64,000 nucleotides of DNA from Gleimia coleocanis DSM 15436 (lineage in GTDB: Bacteria; Actinomycetota; Actinomycetes; Actinomycetales; Actinomycetaceae): the NCBI RefSeq assembly GCF_000159015.1, contig NZ_DS999545.1, forward strand, positions 186,001-250,000, written 5' to 3'. The translations under genes and the position numbers were made by a program. Shown piece after piece: positions 17,201-25,447 of this stretch; position 1 is the stretch's first letter, and every line of letters starts with the position of its first letter. The notes under the pieces were generated by a model. It made no database searches and was not told the origin of the DNA. It was given only the letters and a program-made list of their open reading frames with translations.

Positions 17201-18487
17201 ATGAAAACCAAACACTACCTAACTGGTCTTTTAGCATTTGGCTGCGCCCTCAGCATTACCGCCTGCGGTTTTAACGGAACAGCAGAAAAGACTGACGCAG
17301 AAAAAACCGGAGAAACCGGAACTGTGCGCGTATGGTTTATGGAAGGTTCTATTTCCGAAGATGCACAGAATTACCTAAAAACTGAGTTTGAAAAACAGAA
17401 TCCTGGCTCAGAACTAAAAGTAGAAGTACAGCAGTGGGACGGTATCGTATCAAAACTGCAGACTTCCCTAGCATCCAAGAATGAAAGCCCAGACATCGTA
17501 GAAATCGGTAACACACAAACCGCTACATTCGCTACCGTCGGCGCATTCGCAGACGTCACTGATTTGAAAGAAACCCTGGGTGGTAAAGACCTAATCCCGT
17601 CCTTCGTAGAGGCCTCCACAGTGGACGGCAAAATTTACGCATACCCACTGTACGCGGGAGCGCGCGGCGTCTTCTATCGCACCGACCTATTTGAAAAAGC
17701 AGGCATTAAAGTTCCCGAAACCATTGCTGAATTTAAGGAAGCTGCAATTAAACTACAGGCCGCTAACCCAGATAAAGTTGTAGATTTCGGTGGCTTATAC
17801 CTGGCAGCAGTAGACGTCCACGGCGTTGAATCCTACCTATTCGCATCCGGATTCGACTATGCTGCTTTTGAAGACGGCAAATGGGTTGGAAAAGTAACCA
17901 CCCCTGAATCAATCGCAGCTCTTAAAGATGTCCAAGACCTATTTAAGAACGGTACAACCTTCGCACTAGACTCCCAAGCTGGACAGAAGTCATTTGAACG
18001 ATACTTCAATGAAAACCAGACTGGTATTTTGATTGGTACCGGCAACATCGGTGCCAAGCTAGATGAAAAACTCTGGAAAGAAAATAAAGTCGGAGTCTTT
18101 AAACTGCCATCTGCAGAAAAAGGCGTACCAGGCGCATCCTTCGCAGGTGGCTCAAATGTTGCTCTGGCAACCAACTCTCAGCACCCAGAACTAGCAAAGA
18201 AAGCAATGGAAGTAATCTACTCAGAAGGATTCCAGACTTTCCTCGCAAAGGATGGTTGGGTACCAGGCAACACCAAGTACTCATCTGAAATCGCTGGACC
18301 GCTGGGTGAAATTGCTGCAGATATTGTAAACAACTCGAAGCTAACTCCAAATACACCACAGTGGGGCGTCGCAGTTGGAGATGGAGAAATCAACGACTTC
18401 TTTACCCGAATCGCAAAGGGTGAAGACGTTGAAGCAACAGCGAAAGCCTTCAACGAAAAGCTGGAAACCGCGTTAAACGCAAAGTAG
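17201..18487 (+). CDS. ABC sugar-binding lipoprotein (CUT1, family 1)
   Basis: A 428-residue lipoprotein: signal with lipobox ITAC (Cys22), then a family-1 solute-binding fold (VRVWFMEGS near the start, DIVEIGNTQTATFATVGAFA, KIYAYPLYAGARGVFYRTD, FAGGSNVAL and the C-terminal DGWVPGN). This family binds oligosaccharides. A hairpin directly after the stop (18518-18556) probably lets this gene be expressed above the permeases. Followed by two permeases and a GH20 hexosaminidase, so the ligand is probably an oligosaccharide with terminal GlcNAc or GalNAc. Confidence 0.92.
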   Translation: MKTKHYLTGLLAFGCALSITACGFNGTAEKTDAEKTGETGTVRVWFMEGSISEDAQNYLKTEFEKQNPGSELKVEVQQWDGIVSKLQTSLASKNESPDIVEIGNTQTATFATVGAFADVTDLKETLGGKDLIPSFVEASTVDGKIYAYPLYAGARGVFYRTDLFEKAGIKVPETIAEFKEAAIKLQAANPDKVVDFGGLYLAAVDVHGVESYLFASGFDYAAFEDGKWVGKVTTPESIAALKDVQDLFKNGTTFALDSQAGQKSFERYFNENQTGILIGTGNIGAKLDEKLWKENKVGVFKLPSAEKGVPGASFAGGSNVALATNSQHPELAKKAMEVIYSEGFQTFLAKDGWVPGNTKYSSEIAGPLGEIAADIVNNSKLTPNTPQWGVAVGDGEINDFFTRIAKGEDVEATAKAFNEKLETALNAK

Positions 18488-18517
18488 TTCCGGCTTAGTC
18501 CAGAAAACCAGCTCTAG

Positions 18518-18556
18518 TATGCCTGGGAGCTAGCGGAACAATAGCTCCCAGGCATA
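18518..18556 (+). terminator. Attenuating hairpin between binding protein and permeases
   Basis: Perfect 15-bp arms TATGCCTGGGAGCTA (18518-18532) and TAGCTCCCAGGCATA (18542-18556), then TTTATT. The same placement (directly after the binding-protein gene) is seen at 14062-14110. Confidence 0.8.
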
Positions 18557-18581
18557 TTTATTCTGAAAGCTTAAATTAAAA

Positions 18582-19514
18582 ATGAGAAAAGTAGCGCCTG
18601 TAAAACTAAGTCGAAAGCGGTTGGGTTCTCTGTTAAGCCCTTGGCTACTCATGGCACCAGCAATCATTGCAGTTCTGGTTTCCCTAGGCTACCCACTGGT
18701 CCGACAATTTTTAATGTCGTTCCAGGAATTTGGTTTAAAACAACAATTTGGGGCGGCGCCTGACTGGGTGGGATTTGCAAATTATCAGCAGATTCTTTCC
18801 GACCCCTATTTTTGGACCGTTTTCTTAAAATCGCTTCTATTCTGTATCTGGACGGCTTCTATCACTATGATCCTTGGAGTAGGGATGGCCGTTCTCATGC
18901 TTCGCATTCACCCTGCGGTAAGAACGATTTTCAACACCACGTTAATCGTTGTTTGGGCAATGCCCGCACTAGCCTCACTAACCGTTTGGCAATGGCTAAT
19001 TGACCCCCGCGCAGGCCTATTGAACTACTTTCTCACCTCATTAGGGTTTACAGACTTCAAGAACTTCAACTGGCTAGCAAACCACTATATTAGTTTCTAT
19101 TTGATTGCGTCCCTAATCATCATTTGGGCGTCAATTCCTTTGGTAACTATCACTGTTTACGCTGCGCTTGTGCAAGTTCCACCTGAAATCCTTGAAGCCT
19201 CAGCAATCGATGGTGCAAGTAGAAAGCAACAACTCTTTTCAATCATGCTTCCAATGATTTCGCCGGTAATCGCACTTATTGGTGTACTTCAAGTGATTTG
19301 GGATTTACGAGTATTCACACAAATCTACGTTTTACAGCAGGCTGGCGGCATTCAAGAAGAAACCAACCTTTTGGGAACCTACGTTTACCAAACTGGTATT
19401 TCGCAGGGAAACTATGGTGTTGCTTCAGCGCTGGCAATGATTATCCTAATCCTTACCCTGGGGCTAACTGGAAAGTATCTTCAACTGCTCTTTAGACAAG
19501 GGGATGTTGCCTGA
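18582..19514 (+). CDS. ABC sugar transporter permease, MalF/UgpA-like
   Basis: A 310-residue permease with six or so membrane spans and an EAA loop LEASAIDGASRKQQLFSIML that docks the ATPase. The N-terminus (LLMAPAIIAVLVSLGYPLVR) is typical for the first CUT1 permease. Its stop overlaps the next start by one base (TGATG). No ATPase gene is in this operon; the UgpC/MsmK-like ATPase at 35905-37041 is the likely partner. No strong ribosome-binding site is seen before ATG 18582. Confidence 0.92.
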   Translation: MRKVAPVKLSRKRLGSLLSPWLLMAPAIIAVLVSLGYPLVRQFLMSFQEFGLKQQFGAAPDWVGFANYQQILSDPYFWTVFLKSLLFCIWTASITMILGVGMAVLMLRIHPAVRTIFNTTLIVVWAMPALASLTVWQWLIDPRAGLLNYFLTSLGFTDFKNFNWLANHYISFYLIASLIIIWASIPLVTITVYAALVQVPPEILEASAIDGASRKQQLFSIMLPMISPVIALIGVLQVIWDLRVFTQIYVLQQAGGIQEETNLLGTYVYQTGISQGNYGVASALAMIILILTLGLTGKYLQLLFRQGDVA

Positions 19515-20344
19515 TGAAACGCTTATTAAAAAATTTGGGTTGGAATTCTCTGGCTCTAGTATTAGCTCTAATTTGGCTAGTTCCCGTTTACTGGATGGTG
19601 AAATCCTCTTTTGAAGATGAACGTGAACTGCTCTCCTGGCCACCTTATTTAATCCCACATAACTTCACGCTAGATCACTATCGAACTGCCTTAGGGAATG
19701 ACAACTTCTGGTTCGCTTTACGTTCCTCCCTTACAGTAGCTATCGTTACTGTTTTAGTTGGTGGACTCTGCGCGCTCTTAGCAGCCCTTGCATTATCGCG
19801 ATTTCGTTTTAAAGGTCGCACTGGAATGATTATTGCTATTTTGGTGGTGCAGATGATTCCAGCAGAAGCCCTATTTATTTCCCAGTACCGTTTGCTGGAC
19901 GGCTGGGGGCTATTGAACTCAGTAGCAGGGCTTTCAATCCTTTATATCGGCACAATTATTCCGTTCATTACCTGGATGATGCGCGGTTTCGTTGACGGTA
20001 TTCCAGTTGATTTGGAAGAAGCAGCGATGGTTGACGGATGTTCAAGATTCAAGGCTTTCAGAGTAGTTACATTGCCTCTCTTACTACCTGGAATCGTCGC
20101 TACTTCCGTATTCGGTTTTCTGTTTGCCTGGAACGAGTACACTTTAGCTCTGATTATCTTGTCTAAGGATTCTTCAGTTACTTTGCCGATTTGGATTCAG
20201 TCTTTTCAGCAGGGGCTAAAAGCTACTGACTGGGGTGCTGTGATGGCAGGTGCGACTTTGATTGCATTGCCGGTAATCATTATCTTTGTCTTGATTCAAA
20301 ATAGGATTTCCCAAGGCATGGTTGCAGGGGCGGTTAAAGGATAA
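19514..20344 (+). CDS. ABC sugar transporter permease, MalG/UgpE-like
   Basis: A 276-residue permease of the MalG type: PVYWMVKSSFEDERELLSWP near the N-terminus, about six spans, and EAA loop LEEAAMVDGCSRFKAFRVVT. It pairs with the preceding permease to form the channel. Starts inside the stop codon of that gene and its own stop overlaps the GH20 start by one base (TAATG), so the three are translated as one unit. Confidence 0.92.
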   Translation: MKRLLKNLGWNSLALVLALIWLVPVYWMVKSSFEDERELLSWPPYLIPHNFTLDHYRTALGNDNFWFALRSSLTVAIVTVLVGGLCALLAALALSRFRFKGRTGMIIAILVVQMIPAEALFISQYRLLDGWGLLNSVAGLSILYIGTIIPFITWMMRGFVDGIPVDLEEAAMVDGCSRFKAFRVVTLPLLLPGIVATSVFGFLFAWNEYTLALIILSKDSSVTLPIWIQSFQQGLKATDWGAVMAGATLIALPVIIIFVLIQNRISQGMVAGAVKG

Positions 20345-21597
20345 TGGAAACTTTTCTAAACGAGCTGAGTAAACTACCGGAACCACTGGTAGGTCCAACA
20401 GTTGAAAATAGTCTGCTGGCGAAGCCAAAAGAATGGAGGGGAGTACTCATTGATTCTGCCCGCACTGTATTTAAAGCTGACACGATCGTTAAAGTACTCC
20501 ATTTAATGCATCGTTACGGATTCAATCGGTTGCATTGGCATTTAACTGATGATGCGGGTTGGCGTTTCTCTGTGCCCACATACCCTGCTTTAACTTCGGT
20601 GGGGGCAACTTTACCAAGGAATACTTTTCAGCACTATCATTCTTTAAAAGCCGGAAGTGTTGAAACGGGGATTGCCCAGCAGGAAGAAAAATGGAGTTGT
20701 GGTTTTTATACGGATGAGGAAATCAAACAAGTAGTAGAAACCGCGCACCAGTTGAATATTGAGATTATGCCTGAGTTGGATCTGCCAGGGCATATGAAAG
20801 CAGCAATAGAATCCTACCCAGCTATCGGCAGGCCGGCAGGCTTACCTCTACCGAAATGGGGGCGGCCACATTTACAGCCACCGGAAGCGCGTTTGCCAGG
20901 TGCGAATGACTTACTCTGGCCAAATGAAGAAGCATTAGAATTCCTCACTGCGGTTCTTAATAGAGTGATCGATTTATTCCCTTATTCGCATGTCATTCAT
21001 ATCGGTGGGGATGAATGTGCGCTTCATCAGTGGGAAACTGATCCGGAAATGGGGCAGCATCTTGATGCTTTGGGATTAGCGGATGAGGCTGGCTTGCAGA
21101 ATTGGTTTATGGATTTTGCAACGCAGATTGTGCGTTCCCGAGGGCGTTCCGTGGGCGTTTGGGATGAAGTCTGTGAACTAAACCCAGAGTTTGATGGATT
21201 AGTTTTCGCTTGGGAAGGCGAAGATGGTTTGAACCGGATTCAAAAAACAACACAAAAGTACGTGTTTGCTGATTGCCGGATTTTATATTTGAATCGAACT
21301 GATCCGGAGGTCCCTGAGCAAATCGGAATGGTCCCAGAAATATCTGTGAAAGATATTTTGACTGCTCCTATGGAAGAGCTTTATGAGGAACGTTGTGTGG
21401 GGATACAAGTTTCAGCTTGGTCTGAATTTATTCTTGACGAGGATGCTCTTCTATCTCACCTGTTCCCCCGGATGCTAGCGGTGGCAGAAAGGGTTTGGAA
21501 TCCAAAATTGCAGGCTCGAGCTGCAGAATGTAGTGAGTTAGAGGAGACTGCAGCGCGAATTGCAGCTGAGTATAAGACACTTTGCAGCGTGTTCTGA
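20344..21597 (+). CDS. GH20 beta-N-acetylhexosaminidase, cytoplasmic
   Basis: A 417-residue glycoside hydrolase family 20 enzyme that removes terminal GlcNAc or GalNAc by substrate-assisted catalysis. The signature is HIGGDECALHQW with catalytic pair Asp223-Glu224; NRLHWHLTDDAGWRF (residues about 60-75) and EIMPELDLPGH are further family motifs. There is no signal peptide, and the start overlaps the permease stop, so it acts on sugars brought in by the linked importer. It is shorter than typical secreted GH20 enzymes because it lacks their extra N-terminal domain. One M2 word is in the gene (21139). Confidence 0.93.
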   Translation: METFLNELSKLPEPLVGPTVENSLLAKPKEWRGVLIDSARTVFKADTIVKVLHLMHRYGFNRLHWHLTDDAGWRFSVPTYPALTSVGATLPRNTFQHYHSLKAGSVETGIAQQEEKWSCGFYTDEEIKQVVETAHQLNIEIMPELDLPGHMKAAIESYPAIGRPAGLPLPKWGRPHLQPPEARLPGANDLLWPNEEALEFLTAVLNRVIDLFPYSHVIHIGGDECALHQWETDPEMGQHLDALGLADEAGLQNWFMDFATQIVRSRGRSVGVWDEVCELNPEFDGLVFAWEGEDGLNRIQKTTQKYVFADCRILYLNRTDPEVPEQIGMVPEISVKDILTAPMEELYEERCVGIQVSAWSEFILDEDALLSHLFPRMLAVAERVWNPKLQARAAECSELEETAARIAAEYKTLCSVF

Positions 21598-21643
21598 GAA
21601 TTCTTTCTGGAAGTTAGTAAATAGCGCCCTCGGGAAAACGAAC

Positions 21644-21705
21644 TAAGGTACGTGTTTAGTGGGAAGCAGGTTCTAAGCCGTGCGGAAAACTAAACACGTA
21701 CCTTA
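21644..21705. terminator. Hairpin of two inverted M1 words after the GH20 gene
   Basis: Perfect 16-bp arms at 21644-21659 and 21690-21705, 30-base loop. Each arm is a complete M1 word; M2 (21626) precedes and a third M1 (21718) follows. It lies 47 bp after the GH20 stop. No long T-run follows, so its terminator strength is unproven. Confidence 0.6.
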
Positions 21706-21747
21706 TATACTTTAGAAGGTACGTGTTTGGTTAGATAGGAGGCGAAG

Positions 21748-23013
21748 ATGCCACAAACACCGCAGAATATGCCTAATCTGCCTTTTAACGTAGTTGCAAA
21801 ACCAACTGGCGCTGCCTGCAATCTAGACTGCACGTACTGTTTCTTCCTCTCTAAGGAACTTCTTTATGATCACGGCTCGCAGATGATGAGCCCGCAAGCC
21901 TTAGAAGACTACATTAAGAACTACTTGAATAGTCATGCAGATGGTGACGTGACATTAGTTTGGCAGGGTGGGGAACCGACACTGCGGGGGCTGGATTTTT
22001 ACCGGCTGGCAGTTGAGCTAGGTAAGAAGCATGCTCGTCCGGAACAAAATGTTTTCCACGCCATGCAAACTAACGCAACACTTATTGATGATGAATGGGC
22101 AGCTTTCTTTAAGGAAAATAACTTCCTACTGGGGGTTTCTATTGATGGCCCAAAGGATATTCATGACGAATTTCGTGTAAACAAGGCTGGTCGCGGTTCT
22201 TTTGAGCAGGTAGTGCGCGGTTGGCGTTACCTGGAAAAACATGGGGTTGAACGTAATATTCTGTGTACCGTTCATGCGGCGAATGAAGAGCGTGGTGCGG
22301 AGGTTTATAGGTTTTTCCGGGACGAATTAAAAGCCACGTACCTGCAGTTCATTCCGATTGTTGAACGAGTACCTGAACAGTATTTGCCTCTGGCACAGGC
22401 TGGTTGGCAGGTGAATCGTAAACATCAGATTATGTATCGCCAGGAGGGCGATTGTGTTACTGACCGGTCGGTTTCTCCGGGCGGTTTCGGTCAGTTTATG
22501 AAGGATATTTTCGACGAGTGGTTGCCAAATGACATTGGCCGGGTTTTCGTACAGCATTTTGACACTATGCTGGGAAATATCATGAACGTACCTACTGTTT
22601 GTGTACATTCTCCGGTGTGTGGGGCAGCGTTGGCGATTGAGCATAATGGTGACGTGTACTCTTGTGACCATTATGTTGAGGAAGGGTACGTGCTTGGCAA
22701 CGTGATGCAGGGGGATAGTTTCTTGCAGATGTTGACGTCTCCTTTCCAACAGGAGTTCGGCATGGCGAAACTACAGACTTTGTCCCGGAAATGTCAGGCT
22801 TGTCCGGTGCGGGTTTTCTGCCATGGTGGGTGTCCGAAGGATCGGTTTGTGGCGCAGCCGGATGATCATCCGCAGAATTATTTGTGTGAGGGTTATTTTG
22901 AGTTCTTTAGTCATGCGGCTCCGGCTGTGCAGTTGATGGGGAATTTGCTTTCTCGAGGGCGGTCTCCGCAGGAACTTTTAGATCCGGAATTTCGCGCAAG
23001 GTACCTGGAGTAA
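21748..23013 (+). CDS. Anaerobic sulfatase-maturating enzyme (radical SAM/SPASM)
   Basis: A 421-residue radical SAM enzyme. The cluster motif is CNLDCTYC (Cys24, Cys28, Cys31; CX3CX2C). The C-terminal SPASM region supplies ligands for two extra iron-sulfur clusters: CVHSPVCGAALAIEHNGDVY, CDHYV, CQACPVRVFCHGGCPKDR and the last YLCEGY. It oxidises the active-site Cys of sulfatases to formylglycine without oxygen, so it suits anaerobic growth. The only sulfatase in the window is at 14144, and its CTPAR site suits this enzyme. A good AGGAGG box lies before the ATG. Three M1 words (22336, 22586, 22685) and one M2 (22954) are within the gene. Confidence 0.95.
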   Translation: MPQTPQNMPNLPFNVVAKPTGAACNLDCTYCFFLSKELLYDHGSQMMSPQALEDYIKNYLNSHADGDVTLVWQGGEPTLRGLDFYRLAVELGKKHARPEQNVFHAMQTNATLIDDEWAAFFKENNFLLGVSIDGPKDIHDEFRVNKAGRGSFEQVVRGWRYLEKHGVERNILCTVHAANEERGAEVYRFFRDELKATYLQFIPIVERVPEQYLPLAQAGWQVNRKHQIMYRQEGDCVTDRSVSPGGFGQFMKDIFDEWLPNDIGRVFVQHFDTMLGNIMNVPTVCVHSPVCGAALAIEHNGDVYSCDHYVEEGYVLGNVMQGDSFLQMLTSPFQQEFGMAKLQTLSRKCQACPVRVFCHGGCPKDRFVAQPDDHPQNYLCEGYFEFFSHAAPAVQLMGNLLSRGRSPQELLDPEFRARYLE

Positions 23014-23526
23014 TGTTTTTGTTTGCACTCTGCTATTAAAGAGTACCGTGCATTAGGTTTCTGGGATTCTAGGGGTGTTACGGCATTTCTGTTAATTTTC
23101 TTTAGTATTGTAAACCGGCTGAGTTTTGGACCATAGGCAGTGTAACGATTTGGCTTTGTTGCAGAATCTCACGGCATTTTTGAAGGTCATATTAGAGAGA
23201 TAGAGCCTTTATGTTATTGCTTTTTGAAATGCCGGAACTAATGAGGTTCAGAACTTAGTTTTTATTTACGAAATGTTTGTGGGTGCTAAGTATTTATTTG
23301 CTATCTGAATGTTTTGAGCAGTACTTTGTTTGCTTCGAAACATTATAGTTTTTCAGGGAAAATAGGCGCGGAATAGTAAGTATCTGATGATTTTCCATTC
23401 CCGAGGGCGGGATTATCCTTGTCACCGTAAAGGGGAATCGCTTCTACAGGAACCTTAGGTGGCACTATAAGTTTCTGGAGGGTAGTTGGAGAGAGTTTTC
23501 AAGGGGTAACTGAACTAGGTTTAATT
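23014..23526. other. Gene-poor stretch after the sulfatase-maturase gene
   Basis: About 510 bp of AT-rich DNA without a credible reading frame on either strand. It holds one M2 word (23402). No tRNA, ncRNA or clear repeat is recognised. The composition is more AT-rich than the flanks, which could reflect decayed sequence. Confidence 0.5.
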
Positions 23527-23570
23527 ACTTTTGCCCACCAGCAGTTTTAGGCTTGCTGGTGGGCAAAAGT
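23527..23570. terminator. Bidirectional terminator after the aldolase operon
   Basis: Perfect 17-bp arms (23527-23543 and 23554-23570), ten-base loop, with AAAAGT/ACTTTT ends usable on both strands. It closes the minus-strand catabolic operon. M1 words follow at 23577 and 23622. Confidence 0.85.
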
Positions 23571-23642
23571 ATAAGGACGTACCTAGGGTTAAAGACGAAA
23601 GGGTAATACTAAAACCTAAACACGTACCTTCAGGTGGAGAGA

Positions 23643-24482
23643 TTACTTAGAAGCGTACAGGGACAGCAGGCGAGCTACTTCGTCGGTAACGTGAGTGCGA
23701 CCTGGACCAATGTACTTTCGAGGATCAACCAGTTTCTCATCAGCTGCCAGAACCTCACGAACTACGCCAGTGAAGCCCACGTTCAGGTGAGTAGAAACAT
23801 TAATCTTCGTCATGCCCGCCTTAATTGCAGCTACCATGCCTTCGTCGGAAACGCCGGAAGAACCATGCAGAACCAGTGGCACTGGCACAGCGTCACGAAT
23901 AGCGGAAATCAAATCAGTGTCCAATACTGCACCGCGAGTAGTCATTGCGTGAGAAGAACCCACAGCCACTGCTAGTAAGTCAACGCCAGTGTCAGCTACG
24001 AACTTAGCAGCATCTTCTGGGTTGGTACGTGCTGATGGGTCATGGACACCATTCTTACCGCCCACTTCACCCAGTTCAGCTTCCACAGCTACGTCAGCGG
24101 CGTGGCAGAACTCCACAACCTTAGCGGTGGTTTCACGGTTAGTGTCGTCATCCAGGTGAGAACCGTCGTACATGACAGAGTTGAAGCCCAAATCAACTGC
24201 AGCGCGGCACAGGTCCACATCCTCCGCGTGGTCCAAGTGAACTGCAACTGGAACTGTAGCTTCTTCAGCGAGTGCCAGCAAAGCCTTACCCAGGGGAGCC
24301 AGACGACCACCGTGGTACTTCACAGCATTCTGAGATAGCTGCAGGATAATCGGACGATTAACGCGCTCTGCTGCATCAACCTGCGCAGCCGCAAACTCCA
24401 ACAGCACGACGTTGAAAGCGCCCAAACCAACTTTTTCAGCGGCTGCCTGCGCAGCCATTTCACGAATATCTACCAGTGGCAT
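23643..24482 (-). CDS. Class II ketose-bisphosphate aldolase (GatY/AgaY-like; tagatose- or fructose-1,6-bisphosphate)
   Basis: A 279-residue zinc aldolase, the short GatY/KbaY/FbaB-type form, distinct from the long form at 7806. Motifs are VHLDHAEDVDL (zinc His and catalytic Asp), AELGEVGGKNGVHD, AVGSSHAM (zinc His), LHGSSGVSDEGM and MTKINVSTHLN. It splits the ketose bisphosphate made by the PfkB kinase encoded just upstream into two triose phosphates. Its start overlaps the kinase stop by one base. Given a GalNAc-type context, tagatose-1,6-bisphosphate is the favoured substrate. Confidence 0.9.
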   Translation of the reverse strand: MPLVDIREMAAQAAAEKVGLGAFNVVLLEFAAAQVDAAERVNRPIILQLSQNAVKYHGGRLAPLGKALLALAEEATVPVAVHLDHAEDVDLCRAAVDLGFNSVMYDGSHLDDDTNRETTAKVVEFCHAADVAVEAELGEVGGKNGVHDPSARTNPEDAAKFVADTGVDLLAVAVGSSHAMTTRGAVLDTDLISAIRDAVPVPLVLHGSSGVSDEGMVAAIKAGMTKINVSTHLNVGFTGVVREVLAADEKLVDPRKYIGPGRTHVTDEVARLLSLYASK

Positions 24483-25447
24483 TAGTATTCCTCTACTTTC
24501 ACATTAGGTTGCATGGTGGCAAATAAATCTAAATTAACTTCTCCGGCAACTGGGCAAGCCACAGCAGCTCCAGATAAAGCTACTGCTAAAGGCAAGCCCT
24601 CAGCCAAATCCTGTGCAGAAGGCATCCACTCTGCTGGTTTACCTGCAAATAAACCAACCAAGTGGTGACACCAAGCTGCTACTGAAGCATCACCGGCGCC
24701 AGTGGGGTTACCAGAAACTAACTGCGCTGGTTTGGCGCGGAAAGCTCCATCGCGAGTGTGGACACTCATACCCTTAGCGCCCTCGGAAGTAATAACAGCC
24801 TTCACTCCCGCGGAAAGTAACTGGGCAGCGCCCTCGGGAACTGAATCGCACCCCGTGGTTTCTTGCAGCTCCAAATCATTTGGCTTCACGAAATCCGCCC
24901 CCGCTGCGCACGCTGCATGCAAAACTGCGCCGGAAGCGTCTACCAGGATACGAGCCCCCACACCATGCACGGTCTCAACCAAGCGTGTCATCCACTCTGG
25001 GGAAGAAACACCGGGGAAAGAACCACAGCTGGCCAACAAGTCACCAGGTTGCAAAGACGTACCTAAGAACGTCAGCAAAGCTTCCCACTCAGAATCAGTA
25101 GGAGTTTCCCCAGCCTCATTCAAAACCGTAGCTTCAGAATCACCATCAACAACAGCGATAGACAGGCGAGTCTGCGCAGAAGTTTCAATAAAACAAGCAC
25201 GTACCTTATCGGAAACAGGTAAATCAGCTAAAAGTTCCAGCAAACGCCTACCATTAGCACCACCTACGAAACCAGTAGCGTGAGTTTCAACTCCCAACTG
25301 TCCCAGCACGCGAGAAACATTTAAACCCTTACCGCCAGGACGTACCGTAACATCATTAATGCGATGGGGAATGCCGATAGTGAGTTGCGGAATCCGGTAG
25401 GTCGTATCCAACGCAGGGTTAGGGGTAAGTGTCCAAATTCGGCTCAT
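24482..25447 (-). CDS. PfkB-family phosphosugar kinase (tagatose-6-phosphate or fructose-1-phosphate kinase-like)
   Basis: A 321-residue ribokinase-family kinase. The N-terminus reads WTLTPNPALDTTYRI, which is typical of LacC/FruK/PfkB hexose-phosphate kinases, followed by RPGGKGLNVSRVL. The C-terminal GNPTGAGDASVAAW contains the catalytic Asp and anion hole. It makes the bisphosphate used by the aldolase encoded next. Both its ends overlap neighbours by one base, so it is translationally coupled. It contains four M1/M2-rich stretches (M2 at 24779 and 24830; M1 at 25057, 25199 and 25340). Confidence 0.92.
   Translation of the reverse strand: MSRIWTLTPNPALDTTYRIPQLTIGIPHRINDVTVRPGGKGLNVSRVLGQLGVETHATGFVGGANGRRLLELLADLPVSDKVRACFIETSAQTRLSIAVVDGDSEATVLNEAGETPTDSEWEALLTFLGTSLQPGDLLASCGSFPGVSSPEWMTRLVETVHGVGARILVDASGAVLHAACAAGADFVKPNDLELQETTGCDSVPEGAAQLLSAGVKAVITSEGAKGMSVHTRDGAFRAKPAQLVSGNPTGAGDASVAAWCHHLVGLFAGKPAEWMPSAQDLAEGLPLAVALSGAAVACPVAGEVNLDLFATMQPNVKVEEY

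Noticed and set aside
23152-23167. GGCTTTGTTGCAGAAT, reminiscent of an insertion-sequence end.
   Set aside because: No matching inverted copy, no target duplication and no transposase fragment nearby; likely coincidence.
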